Shown in pieces: positions 44,033-52,878 of a DNA stretch of 64,000 nucleotides. Origin of the DNA: CAYSRJ01 sp964521865 (GTDB taxonomy: Bacteria; Spirochaetota; B62-G9; DRHN01); NCBI GenBank assembly GCA_964521865.1, contig CAZFTJ010000007.1, positions 114,325-178,324 of the forward strand, read 5' to 3'. A model generated the notes under the pieces. The model did not search any database and had not been told where the DNA came from. It saw only the letters and a list, made by a program, of their open reading frames with translations. Positions within the stretch are counted from its first letter, which is position 1; each line of letters starts with the position of its first letter. Made by a program: the position numbers and the translations under genes.

Positions 44033-45592
44033 ATGCCTGACACGAACGATCTGTTATGGGAAAACAGGGGAGCCCGAAAGTCCCTGGCGCATATTCCGGT
44101 GGGTTTCCTGCTCCTTCATGTTCCGTATGAAAAAAAGAACGGCCGTACCCCATTTCGCATTATTGAGGCAAATCCCACATTCCTTCGCATTTTCGGCCTG
44201 CAAAACGTACAGTGCACAAACCATACGCTCGATGAACTGCCCCCGGAGCTCGCATCCCCATTGTTTTCACTGGCCCGGGAGTGTCTGGCTTCGGCAGAGC
44301 CGGCTGCAGCACGAATCCACGTGAAGACCGTTCAAAAGCATATTCAGACAATCGCATTCAGCCCGCAGAAGGACCGGGTGGTCTTTGTTGTTACCGACAG
44401 ATCGAAAGAGGAGCTTACTCAGAAGGAAAACAAAAGGCTTCACGGCGAGCTGATGCACTCTCAAAAGATGGAGGATATCGGAACGCTTGCCGGCGGTATC
44501 GCCCACGATTTCAACAACTTTATTACGGCTATACACGGTTACGCCGAGGTTGCGCTTCTCCAGGCCGAAAACCGCACCTATCAGAAAGAATGCCTTCAGC
44601 AGATACTGCTCACCGCCCAGAGAGCGGCAACTCTCACCCAGCAGCTGCTCATCTTCAGTCGGAAAAAACCGATGGAGAAAAGGCCGGATAACCTGTCAAA
44701 GATCATACATGAGCTCCTGAACATGCTCAAGAGAATAATCGGTGAAAATATCAGCGTAAAGCTGAAACTCGACGAGCAGGTCCCGCCTGCTGCTCTGGAC
44801 CGCGGCCAGATCGAACAGGTTATTATGAACCTCGCGGTGAATGCTCGTGATGCTATGGAAGGCGGGGGAAATCTTACAGTCAAAACTGCTTCGGTGGATA
44901 TTGACGAGGAGTATTGTAAGTCGTACAGGGACGCACGGCCGGGAAAGTTCGTATGTATGATCGTTGAAGATACGGGGACGGGTATGGGCCGGGAAACAAC
45001 AGAAAGAATATTCGAGCCCTTTTTTACGACGAAGAAGGGCGGCAAAGGAACCGGCCTCGGACTCTCTCTCGTGTACAGTATTGTCAGGGACCACGGCGGC
45101 TGGATCCATGTGTACAGCGAGCCTGGAAAAGGCTCGAGCTTCAGGATCTACCTGCCTGTATGCTCCCTGAAGGAGGAACGTCCGGATGAAGGAGTATCGA
45201 TTCCGGAAACTGTCCTTGGGAGGGGGGAAAGAGTATTGTTTGTGGAGGATGACAGGGATATTTACAAATTTGTAAAAGTACAGCTTTCAAAAAGCGGTTA
45301 TACTGTTTTTGCCGCTCAAACGGTAAAAGAGGCGGTCGAGCTCTTTAAAAAACAGAACAATAATATCGATATACTCATCACCGATGTGGTGCTTCCGGAC
45401 AAAAGCGGCATCGAGCTTGCCCGTTCGCTCCTTGTCGATAAGCCTGAATTAAAGGTTCTTTTTACAAGCGGATATCTTGACAGAGAGGGTGAATGGGAGC
45501 TCATAGACGATAAGAGATACCGGTTCATCCAAAAACCTTATTCCCTCACCGACCTCCTTCGCAATGTCGGAGAAACCGTCGACCGGATATAG
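44033..45592 (+). CDS. Soluble PAS hybrid histidine kinase with receiver
   Basis: A 519-residue protein with no membrane segment: N-terminal PAS-like domain (about 18-125, EANPTFLRIFG), HisKA with GTLAGGIAHDFNNF (His158), HATPase (VEDTGTGMG and GKGTGLGLSL) and a C-terminal receiver (about 398-515; Asp in ILITDVVLPDKSG). The phosphorelay would end on its own receiver or on an external one such as the NtrC-type regulator or the lone receiver upstream. It follows the small-peptide gene by 291 bases that hold only a weak GC hairpin (43757-43789). Confidence 0.9.
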   Translation: MPDTNDLLWENRGARKSLAHIPVGFLLLHVPYEKKNGRTPFRIIEANPTFLRIFGLQNVQCTNHTLDELPPELASPLFSLARECLASAEPAAARIHVKTVQKHIQTIAFSPQKDRVVFVVTDRSKEELTQKENKRLHGELMHSQKMEDIGTLAGGIAHDFNNFITAIHGYAEVALLQAENRTYQKECLQQILLTAQRAATLTQQLLIFSRKKPMEKRPDNLSKIIHELLNMLKRIIGENISVKLKLDEQVPPAALDRGQIEQVIMNLAVNARDAMEGGGNLTVKTASVDIDEEYCKSYRDARPGKFVCMIVEDTGTGMGRETTERIFEPFFTTKKGGKGTGLGLSLVYSIVRDHGGWIHVYSEPGKGSSFRIYLPVCSLKEERPDEGVSIPETVLGRGERVLFVEDDRDIYKFVKVQLSKSGYTVFAAQTVKEAVELFKKQNNNIDILITDVVLPDKSGIELARSLLVDKPELKVLFTSGYLDREGEWELIDDKRYRFIQKPYSLTDLLRNVGETVDRI

Positions 45593-45650
45593 TAATCCTG
45601 CATCTCAACCGTTCTTCGTGATTTTAAAAGATGTGCATTATAACTTTTCC

Positions 45651-45668
45651 ATGGTATAGTAGTACCAT
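45651..45668 (+). repeat. Short dyad before the 63-residue ORF
   Basis: ATGGTA (45651-45656) and TACCAT (45663-45668) around TAGTAG, 24 bases before the start codon, overlapping a TATAGT that could be a -10 box. It may be an operator. Confidence 0.3.
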
Positions 45669-45691
45669 TCATCATGGAAAAGGAGGAGAAG

Positions 45692-45883
45692 ATGCCTGCA
45701 ATTGCAACACTCGAAGAGCTAAAGGCGATCGATGCCGCGCTAAAAAAACTCAAGGAGGAATTCCCGCAAGCCTACGATAAATTTTCACAGTTCTTCAAGG
45801 ACAACCGCAAAATCGGCTATAAAAACATAGTCAAGCTTTTAATCGGCGAAGCAACCCCGGAAAAATTGAAAGGTACCGGATAG
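45692..45883 (+). CDS. Small helical hypothetical protein
   Basis: A 63-residue protein, entirely soluble, Lys/Glu-rich and predicted helical (LEELKAIDAALKKLKEEFPQ, then IVKLLIGEATPEKLKG). The start after AAGGAGGAGAAG is well supported; an earlier ATG lies within the ribosome site region. It converges with the sugar ABC operon, the stops being six bases apart. No family recognised. Confidence 0.6.
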   Translation: MPAIATLEELKAIDAALKKLKEEFPQAYDKFSQFFKDNRKIGYKNIVKLLIGEATPEKLKGTG

Positions 45884-45889
45884 GGTATC

Positions 45890-46753
45890 CTACTCCTTGA
45901 TAGCGCCCATGGTAAGCCCCCGCACGAGGTACCGGGATAGAATTGTCGCCAGTATGACGGGAGGTGTGATTGCAAGAATAGAAAGAGAGGCGACCTTCCA
46001 GAAATCGAGCCCGCGTACTGAGAGCGAGCCCGCTATCATGACCGGTAGGGTCATGGCGTTTTGATACCCGAATACAACAACAAAGAGGAATTCGTTCCAT
46101 GAAAATATAAACGAAAGGACATACACCGCTACGAGTCCCGGCGCAGCGATGGGGAGCGCAATGCGGAAAAACGCCCTGAAATGACCGCACCCGTCGATCA
46201 GTGCAGCCTCTTCGATATCTTTGGGAAGGTCGGCAAAAAAATCAAGCATCAGCCATACCGCCAGGGGCAGGTTCATTGTAACATGAACCATGATCACCGC
46301 AAGTACATTGTCGAGGAGGTGCAGTTTCTGCATGATCAGGAAGTAGGGGATAAGGACCGCGACCGGAGGAAACATCCTGTTTGAAAGTATCCAGAGGGCG
46401 ATGTCCTTGTTCTTCCACTTCTTGAACTGATACCGTGCAAGTGAATAGCCCGCGAAGGCGCCGAGCATGAGAGAGGCTGCGCTTGAAAATGTTGCTATTA
46501 TAATGCTGTTTCTAAGTGACCTGAGTGTCCGGTCTCTGGTTGTAACGAAGGCATCATGCCATGCATACATCGTCGGTTTAAACTGTTTATATGGAATGAA
46601 CGTTGCCTTGTATGAATCTCCCGGTTCCTTGAACGAAGTAATGAGCGCCCAAACGATCGGGAAGAGCGTCCAAATGGTAAAGAGAATGAGAATGATGAAG
46701 ATAATCATCACTCCAAGCGGTTTTCTTCTCTCCAATCCGTGTGCGGTAATCAT
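45890..46753 (-). CDS. Carbohydrate ABC transporter permease, MalG-like (copy 1)
   Basis: A 287-residue permease with six helices and the EAA loop EEAALIDGCGHFRAFFRIALPI. It ends in LVRGLTMGAIKE, typical of the MalG family. It is the last gene of the binding protein-MalF-MalG operon, 11 bases after the MalF-like gene. The permease at 49744 is an obvious paralogue, with most residues identical over the full length. Confidence 0.93.
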   Translation of the reverse strand: MITAHGLERRKPLGVMIIFIILILFTIWTLFPIVWALITSFKEPGDSYKATFIPYKQFKPTMYAWHDAFVTTRDRTLRSLRNSIIIATFSSAASLMLGAFAGYSLARYQFKKWKNKDIALWILSNRMFPPVAVLIPYFLIMQKLHLLDNVLAVIMVHVTMNLPLAVWLMLDFFADLPKDIEEAALIDGCGHFRAFFRIALPIAAPGLVAVYVLSFIFSWNEFLFVVVFGYQNAMTLPVMIAGSLSVRGLDFWKVASLSILAITPPVILATILSRYLVRGLTMGAIKE

Positions 46754-46764
46754 GCAGGCCCCTG

Positions 46765-47646
46765 TTATGTCCTTTGTTTTTTAAAACGTGAAATCAGTAT
46801 CATTGCAAGAATCAGCAGTATGATCACAAAAAGCCACGAAATCGACGAACCTCGCCCCAGCTTGAACCATTTCATACCGATCAGATACGTGTAGTATGAG
46901 AGCGACTCGGTTGCGCCCCCTGGACCGGCCCCTGTTATGCCGAATACAAGTTCGAACAGCTTGAATGCGTCGATGGCCCGTATCAGTGATATTGTTACGA
47001 TGACCGGTGTAATCAGCGGCAATGTCAGACTCACAAACATCTGCCATGCGTTCGCCCCATCTACAGCAGCTGCCTGGTATAACTCTGTCGGCAGCGATTG
47101 AAAGGCCGCGAGAAGTGCCAGAAACATGAACGGCGTCCACTCCCAGACGTCTACCATGATTAAGGTAAACGGCGCAATCCTGGCATCCGTTGTCCACTTG
47201 ACACCGTTCAATCCTATCAGCTTCAGCATCGAGTTCAATACCCCTATATCGGGATGGAGCATCATCCTCCACAGAAACGCAACCGCTATAGGCGGACATG
47301 CCATAGGTATGAGATACACCACTCTGAAAAAGTTCTTGCCCTTGAAACGCTGACTCAGCATCCACGCCAGTACGAGCCCGATAACGAGTTCTGCTGATAC
47401 GCTGAGACCGACATACATCACCGTGAAGCCCAGGTCATGCCAGAAACGCGGGTCCTCGAACAGGAAGTACCTGTAATTGTTCAACCCGACCCATACCGGT
47501 TTCGGCATTATGTTGGCATTCCATTTCATCAGGGATAGTGTCAATGTCCACACAAGCGGCAGAATTGCCATCAGTGCAAGGTACCCAAGAGCCGGTAGCA
47601 GAAACCCCCACTTCACCGTTTTTCTGGATGTAAGATGACCAGGCAT
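46765..47646 (-). CDS. Carbohydrate ABC transporter permease, MalF/UgpA-like
   Basis: A 293-residue permease with six helices and the EAA-like loop AAAVDGANAWQMFVSLTLPLITP. AAAGGAA precedes the ATG. It lies 217 bases after the binding-protein stop, across an intercistronic hairpin, and directly before copy 1 of the MalG-like permease. No ATPase gene is present, so the operon would use a shared MsmK/MalK-like ATPase. Confidence 0.93.
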   Translation of the reverse strand: MPGHLTSRKTVKWGFLLPALGYLALMAILPLVWTLTLSLMKWNANIMPKPVWVGLNNYRYFLFEDPRFWHDLGFTVMYVGLSVSAELVIGLVLAWMLSQRFKGKNFFRVVYLIPMACPPIAVAFLWRMMLHPDIGVLNSMLKLIGLNGVKWTTDARIAPFTLIMVDVWEWTPFMFLALLAAFQSLPTELYQAAAVDGANAWQMFVSLTLPLITPVIVTISLIRAIDAFKLFELVFGITGAGPGGATESLSYYTYLIGMKWFKLGRGSSISWLFVIILLILAMILISRFKKQRT

Positions 47647-47770
47647 TTATTATTCCTTTTGATTTTTTTTACCAAATACGGCGTAAGTTTATAAAAAATA
47701 TCAACCACAGAAATCCCTATCAGATAAAGTCAAGTGTACCTCCCCGACACAGCTTATGCAATTGTATTAT

Positions 47771-47808
47771 AAAAGGTGCAGTGGCATTTGTAATGCCCTG
47801 CACCTTTT
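47771..47808 (-). terminator. Intercistronic hairpin after the sugar-binding-protein gene
   Basis: AAAAGGTGCAG (47771-47781) pairs with CTGCACCTTTT (47798-47808), extended by GGCAT/ATGCC with one bulge. Read on the minus strand it ends in a T-tract. Placed between the binding-protein and permease genes, it would leave the binding protein in excess over the permeases. Confidence 0.75.
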
Positions 47809-47863
47809 ACTTAAATTACGTAAGCAATCAAAGTATCATTTGATTGGACGGTTTACAGAATAA

Positions 47864-49426
47864 CTACTTTAACCCAAGTGAGCCCCTGTAATATTTTTTC
47901 TGCTCCTCGACTCCTCTCTCCTCCGTGATTCTCTTCCAGTCGTTGTAAATGAGCTCACAGCCCTTTTCAGGTGTTATTGAACCGGACAGTACTTTGTTCA
48001 ACTGTGTATCAATCGAGTTGTAGTACTCCGAGGCGCCCGGCACCATCAGGTCGGTGACTGCATTGGGGTCCTGAAGAATATCGGTGATAGCCTTCAGATA
48101 GGCTTTGACAGATTCTTCACCCCAGCCGCCTCTGACCCAGATTTCGGGAGTCGTAAAATGTGATTTTCTCCAGGGGTTCGCCCCTGTATAACCGTGAATT
48201 CCGCACACATCCAGCAGGCTATGCTCCGGGTTTGTTAAATATACGCCGAATTTATAGGCAGCTTCTTTATGTTTCGCGCTCTTCGACATAACCCACACCC
48301 AGCCTCCGAAATCGAGGAAATTGACGACATGCTGTTTTTCAACCCATTGATTCGTTTTTCTGTCCCAGTATTTTTTCGCACCGGGAAGCGGGCCGTATCC
48401 AAGCTTGCCTTTCACCTTGCTTCCGAACTGTTCCGGGTACTGCTCCTGAATTCCAATATCGCCCCAGTCAAAGGCTATAGCGGCATTCCCGGAAACAAAG
48501 GCCTGCCGTTCCTCTGAATATCCATATCCGAGCAGTCCGGGAGGCGCGAATTTGGTGAGCTCGTACATCATTTTCATTGCCTCGACCCAACCCGGACTCT
48601 TGGCAAGAGGATCCATCGTATCCGCATCGAAGAACATGTTGCTCGTGTAGTTCGATGGGGTGCCTGCGATCGTCGTGTACTGGGCAACGGCATCGAGATA
48701 GGACCATACGGCCTGGGTGTTCTGCTGGGCGATGAAATCAACACCGTACTCGATCTCACCGTCTTTGTCCCAGTCCCATCCGTTGAAGAATTCGGCAATG
48801 TCCCTTATCTCGCTCCAGTTTGCCGGGGGGAGATGGTACATGTAGCCGAATTTTTCCTTGAAACGGTTCTGGTATTCCGGAACTTCAAGTGCATCTTTTC
48901 TGTAGTAGGTCAGGTGGCAATCACCATCATATGGGAATGCCAAGATCTTGCCCTGCCACTTCACGATTGTCTGAATCGCTGGCATGACGTCATTCCAATC
49001 CGGATAGCCGTACTTCTGAATATAGGGCTCAAGGTTTTCCACATGGCCGCCGCCCATTACATCTCCCTTCCAGGTTACCGGAATGCAGGCAAGATCGAAG
49101 GAGCCGGCATTGGTTCTGAACTCGATCCACATCTTTTCTTCAAGTGTTGCATATGGCACGAGGATTATGTTGATCTTGCCGCCCGTCTGCTTTTCCCAGA
49201 ACGGTTTCCAGGTGTCGACAACCTGGATATGCGGGTCTGTGACCAGTACGGTGATCGGTACGGTCAAATCCACCTCTGCAGGCTTTTCCGCCGCGGGCTT
49301 TTCGCCCGCCGCAGGCGCAGCTTCTTTTTCCGCCGCTTTTCCTCCACCTCCTGCAAATGCCATGCTGAATGAAAATACAATCGCCAGTGCAATAATAGAT
49401 GCTGATAGGAACGTTGATTTTTTCAT
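47864..49426 (-). CDS. Carbohydrate ABC transporter substrate-binding protein, family 1
   Basis: A 520-residue binding protein with signal peptide ending FSMAFA, a low-complexity Gly/Ala/Lys/Glu linker (GGGGKAAEKEAAPAAGEK) and a family 1 sugar-binding fold (FDLACIPVTWKGDV, then FVSGNAAIAFDWGDIG). AAAGGAGG lies seven bases before the ATG, which was chosen over a start 41 codons upstream. It is the first gene of the operon behind a perfect promoter with a LacI-type operator. Confidence 0.92.
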   Translation of the reverse strand: MKKSTFLSASIIALAIVFSFSMAFAGGGGKAAEKEAAPAAGEKPAAEKPAEVDLTVPITVLVTDPHIQVVDTWKPFWEKQTGGKINIILVPYATLEEKMWIEFRTNAGSFDLACIPVTWKGDVMGGGHVENLEPYIQKYGYPDWNDVMPAIQTIVKWQGKILAFPYDGDCHLTYYRKDALEVPEYQNRFKEKFGYMYHLPPANWSEIRDIAEFFNGWDWDKDGEIEYGVDFIAQQNTQAVWSYLDAVAQYTTIAGTPSNYTSNMFFDADTMDPLAKSPGWVEAMKMMYELTKFAPPGLLGYGYSEERQAFVSGNAAIAFDWGDIGIQEQYPEQFGSKVKGKLGYGPLPGAKKYWDRKTNQWVEKQHVVNFLDFGGWVWVMSKSAKHKEAAYKFGVYLTNPEHSLLDVCGIHGYTGANPWRKSHFTTPEIWVRGGWGEESVKAYLKAITDILQDPNAVTDLMVPGASEYYNSIDTQLNKVLSGSITPEKGCELIYNDWKRITEERGVEEQKKYYRGSLGLK

Positions 49427-49661
49427 ACTGTTGCCTCCTTTAATAGTTTTTTTGCAAAGTAAATTATTTTGGTTCGGGTTGATCACCTCCTCACTCCAAG
49501 GAATGGGTAAGTCGACGCGACAACCTTGGAAGGCGTATATGGTACTCACCCCGTAAGTTTTATCGTAACGTGGTCACTCAGCAAAACCTTGAAGAAACAA
49601 AGACCGGTGTATACGTCAGTAGGATTGAAAATGTTGATTCGAGTAAGTTTAACTTGTATTC

Positions 49662-49691
49662 CATATAAACGTTTTCGCAAACGTTTATATG
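49662..49691. promoter_or_regulatory. LacI/GalR-type operator of the sugar ABC operon
   Basis: A perfect inverted repeat with 13-base arms (CATATAAACGTTT and AAACGTTTATATG) around TCGC. Each half contains AAACGTTT, a core common in LacI-family sites. It begins right after the -10 box of the promoter reading into the binding-protein gene and covers the start point. Confidence 0.8.
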
Positions 49692-49692
49692 T

Positions 49693-49720
49693 ATTATAAA
49701 ATATAAGTCATATTTGTCAA
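49693..49720 (-). promoter_or_regulatory. Consensus sigma-70 promoter of the sugar ABC operon
   Basis: On the minus strand, perfect TTGACA (49715-49720) and perfect TATAAT (49693-49698), 16 bases apart. With the operator just downstream, the unit looks tightly repressed and strongly inducible. Confidence 0.85.
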
Positions 49721-49743
49721 GAGAAAAAACCGCATGCAAAAGC

Positions 49744-50607
49744 TTATTCCTTTATGGCGCCCATTGTAAGCCCTCTCACCAGGTACCGTGAAAGCATAAG
49801 CGCAAGAATAACAGGCGGAATAATTGCAAGCAGCGAGAGCGCTGCAATTCGATAGAAATAGATGCCCACAACAGTTAGTGCGCCGGCTATCATAACCGGG
49901 AGCGTCATGGCGTTTTGATACCCGAATATTATAATAAAGAGAAATTCATTCCATGAAAATATAAACGAGAGCACGTATACAGCCACAAGACCGGGTGCTG
50001 CAATGGGAACGGCGATTCTGAAAAAAGCCCTGAAATGCCCACACCCGTCTATCATCGCCGCTTCTTCTATGCTCTTCGGAAGATCAGCAAAAAAATCGAG
50101 CATCAGCCAAACCGCCAGGGGCAGGTTCATTGTGATGTGTATTATAATGATAGCGAGTATATGATCGAGAAGGTGAAATTTCTGCATGATTAAAAAGTAA
50201 GGAATCAGAACGGCGACCGGGGGAAACATCCTGTTGGAAAGTATCCAGAGCGCGATATCCTGGTTTTTCCACCGCTTGAACCGAAAACGTGCGAGTGAGT
50301 AGCCTGCAAATGCGCCGAGCAACAACGAGGCTGCGCTTGAAACCGTAGAGATGATAATGCTGTTTTTAATCGATTTCAGCGTTCTGTCTCCCTGCGTCAC
50401 GAATGCTTCATTCCATGCATAGAGGGTGGGTTTGAACTGTTTGAAGGGAATGAACGTGGGCTTCAAAGAGTCTCCCGGTTCCTTGAAGGCGGTAATACCG
50501 GCCCATATAACCGGCAACAGAGTCCAGATGGTAAACAAAATGAGTATACAGTAGACTGCCGTTGATCGTGCCGGATTTTTCCTTTTTACTCCATACACCG
50601 ATATCAT
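49744..50607 (-). CDS. Carbohydrate ABC transporter permease, MalG-like (orphan copy 2)
   Basis: A 287-residue permease very similar to copy 1 at 45890, with identical stretches such as SFIFSWNEFLF, LVRGLTMGAIKE and FADLPK. AAGGAAG precedes the ATG. It is upstream of, and separated from, the binding-protein promoter; no MalF partner or binding protein accompanies it. It may be a remnant of a larger duplicated operon, or swap with copy 1 to change specificity. Confidence 0.92.
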   Translation of the reverse strand: MISVYGVKRKNPARSTAVYCILILFTIWTLLPVIWAGITAFKEPGDSLKPTFIPFKQFKPTLYAWNEAFVTQGDRTLKSIKNSIIISTVSSAASLLLGAFAGYSLARFRFKRWKNQDIALWILSNRMFPPVAVLIPYFLIMQKFHLLDHILAIIIIHITMNLPLAVWLMLDFFADLPKSIEEAAMIDGCGHFRAFFRIAVPIAAPGLVAVYVLSFIFSWNEFLFIIIFGYQNAMTLPVMIAGALTVVGIYFYRIAALSLLAIIPPVILALMLSRYLVRGLTMGAIKE

Positions 50608-50849
50608 TTTTCTTCCTTACGGAACATGCCGCTTGACGGCGGCACTATATTCCATTATGCTATGCAGCCGTATTTTGTCAAGTCACTTAGCGCTTTCTGT
50701 AGAAAAAATTTTACAAACGAAAAAATATTTGAACGATGAAATCATGTGATGGTTTTAATTTCAGTTTTTTTTCGTCCTCGCAAAAAGGGTATAAAAAATC
50801 GGGGGTTAAGGCGGCGAAACAAAGCGCCCGAAAGTATATATGATTATAT

Positions 50850-51402
50850 TTACTGTAAAAGAGTACGGTCTATATCGGCAATACTGTACTCGGGCACGGC
50901 TCCTCTCTGCGATGCGACAAAGGCACCCAGCCTGCATGCAAAATCGCAGGCATTTTTTGGAGAGGTATCCTCGAAGTGTTTGTATAGCAGAGCTGCTGAA
51001 AAGGCATCCCCGGCACCGACTGTATCGGCAACCGGGACCGAATATCCTGAGGTAGCCAAATCCGATCTCATTGATGCACGCAATATCTGTGTGATGCACA
51101 CGAATGGTATCCCATGATGTGAAATCATCTATTGAATACGAGGGAGCGCCGTTTTCCTCGACCGCAACCCTGACAATACAGGTGGGCACATTGACCCTTT
51201 TTATAAAACCGGTGTGGATTTTTTTTGACCGCATGATATCGAATGCTTTATCCCCCGGTTCATCATGTCCGATGGCGGTGATAAAATGGCATTCTGCGCC
51301 GAGTATATTCAAATGTGCAATGAGGTTGAAAACCGCACCCCCGATATTCAGGCGGGTGTCGATCTCATCCCATAAAACAGCCCCGAATCCCAGTGCCTTC
51401 AT
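50850..51402 (-). pseudogene. PfkB-family sugar kinase, deleted and frameshifted
   Basis: From 51402 about 105 residues read as the start of a PfkB fructokinase-type kinase (FGAVLWDEIDTRLNIGGAVFNLIAHLNILGA, then ENGAPSYSIDDFTSWD). Near 51100 the good frame changes: a second frame reads to 50850 as the PfkB end (YSVPVADTVGAGDAFSAALLYKHF), with the catalytic GAGD intact. About 110-130 central residues of a normal 290-300 residue kinase are missing. The result is a broken kinase in a sugar-utilisation region; a sequencing error would not explain the missing middle. Confidence 0.8.
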
Positions 51403-51567
51403 TGTACGTTCCCGGTTCCTCTGTCATCTCACCTGCTTTTTATACCATATTTCATTATTACTCTTTGCCGGAATCTGTAGCGCGTTTAGTATACTACAAA
51501 TACCGGTTTTACAAAACTCTGTTAAATCGGCATACCTAAAATCGGAATATGCGTATTGTCTTTTTTA

Positions 51568-51576
51568 TGTTATAAT
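51568..51576 (+). promoter_or_regulatory. Extended -10 promoter of the HPS-PHI operon
   Basis: TGTTATAAT: a perfect TATAAT (51571-51576) preceded by the TGN of an extended -10 element, about 60 bases before the HPS start. No good -35 box is at 17 bases. Confidence 0.5.
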
Positions 51577-51636
51577 CGGTAGGGTGCTGATAAAACAATG
51601 TGTGCTGTTACGAGTGTTATAATTAAGGAGATCGGT

Positions 51637-52269
51637 ATGCTGCTTCAACTGGCACTGGACAGTATAAGCGTTCGGGATGCAGAAAATCTTCTTAAAAAGG
51701 TTAAAGGGGTAATCGATATTGCTGAAGTGGGTACACCTTTCATCATCAGAGAAGGTATTGCCGCAGTTGCAAAATTGAAAAATATCTTCCCGAATTTGAT
51801 ATTCCTTGCAGATGTAAAGATCGTTGACGGTGCGGAATACGAGTCGCAGATCGCATTCGAGGCAGGCGCCGATATCGTAACAGTCCTGGGGGTTTCTGAT
51901 ATTATTACAATTAAGACGGCGATTCAAAAAGCCGAGGAATACGGCAAATCCATCATGGTTGATATGATCAATGTAGCCGGAGTTATTGAAAGGGCTGAAG
52001 AGCTTGACGCCCTGGGTGTTGAGTACCTGTGCCTGCACACCGCTTTTGACGTCAAATCGAGGGAGGGCCCACCCCTTGAACAGCTCAAGCAGGTGAAGGG
52101 GGTTGTCAGGAATGCAAAAATTGCGATTGCAGGCGGGATCAATGATCAATATGCAGAGTATATAGTGAAGGAAAAACCGGAGATACTCATTGTCGGCAGC
52201 TGGATCGTGGAAAACAAAGACCCGCTTCAGGCCGCCCGTGCTTTAAAGAATCTCATGACCCGGGGGTGA
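51637..52269 (+). CDS. hxlA: 3-hexulose-6-phosphate synthase
   Basis: A 210-residue TIM-barrel protein of the orotidine-decarboxylase suprafamily. The catalytic pattern D-x-K-x-x-D is present as ADVKIVD (Asp59, Lys61, Asp64), with an Mg-binding Glu in EVGTPFI and the C-terminal phosphate loop GGINDQYAEYI. HPS condenses formaldehyde with ribulose 5-phosphate, or runs the reverse. 3-keto-gulonate-6-phosphate decarboxylase is a close alternative, but the adjacent PHI supports HPS. AAGGAG precedes the ATG. Confidence 0.85.
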   Translation: MLLQLALDSISVRDAENLLKKVKGVIDIAEVGTPFIIREGIAAVAKLKNIFPNLIFLADVKIVDGAEYESQIAFEAGADIVTVLGVSDIITIKTAIQKAEEYGKSIMVDMINVAGVIERAEELDALGVEYLCLHTAFDVKSREGPPLEQLKQVKGVVRNAKIAIAGGINDQYAEYIVKEKPEILIVGSWIVENKDPLQAARALKNLMTRG

Positions 52270-52841
52270 AATCGGAGAAAATGAAAGCATCGGAATATAT
52301 GAGCAAAATTGCTGAAGAAATCGGAAATACGGCAACAGGAGTTTCAGACCAAGGAGCAGAACGGCTCACTGAAAGAATTCTAAAATCAAAGAAAGTGTTT
52401 GTTGCCGGTGCCGGCAGGTCAGGCTTGATGATGCAGGCTTTTGCCATGAGATTGATGCACATGGGCTTTGAGTCCCATGTTGTCGGAGAAACCCTAACTC
52501 CTGCTATAGAAAACGGAGACCTGCTTATCATAGGCTCCGGGTCAGGAGAGACGGAGAGCCTTCTTGTTATGGCGAAAAAGGCAAAGCAGGTTGGTGCGCA
52601 CCTCGTGTTGATTACTATTTTTTCTCAGTCTTCAATAGGAATGCATTCTGATGAGGTCATAACGATTTCCGCTACCACGGCAAAAGCAGCGGAACAGGCC
52701 GAAGTTGATTCGATTCAGCCGAAAGGCTCCCTTTTCGAACAGGCCATGCTGATATTTTGCGAAGCTCTTGTACTCATGCTCTTAAAAAAAATGCAAATGG
52801 ACTATTCAAAATTAATGCAGCGCCATGCAAACCTCGAATAA
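52266..52841 (+). CDS. hxlB: 6-phospho-3-hexuloisomerase
   Basis: A 191-residue SIS-domain protein (FVAGAGRSGLMMQAFAMRLMHMG, then GSGSGETESL), the family pattern of PHI, which turns 3-hexulose 6-phosphate into fructose 6-phosphate. The GTG start overlaps the HPS stop by four bases; an ATG at 52281 is an alternative with GGAG behind it. HPS and PHI together form the key steps of the ribulose monophosphate pathway, or link pentose and hexose phosphates in organisms without transaldolase. Confidence 0.88.
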   Translation: MKSEKMKASEYMSKIAEEIGNTATGVSDQGAERLTERILKSKKVFVAGAGRSGLMMQAFAMRLMHMGFESHVVGETLTPAIENGDLLIIGSGSGETESLLVMAKKAKQVGAHLVLITIFSQSSIGMHSDEVITISATTAKAAEQAEVDSIQPKGSLFEQAMLIFCEALVLMLLKKMQMDYSKLMQRHANLE

Positions 52842-52878
52842 GAGTTAAAATAAACGTGAATAGAAGGAGCCTTTTCAG

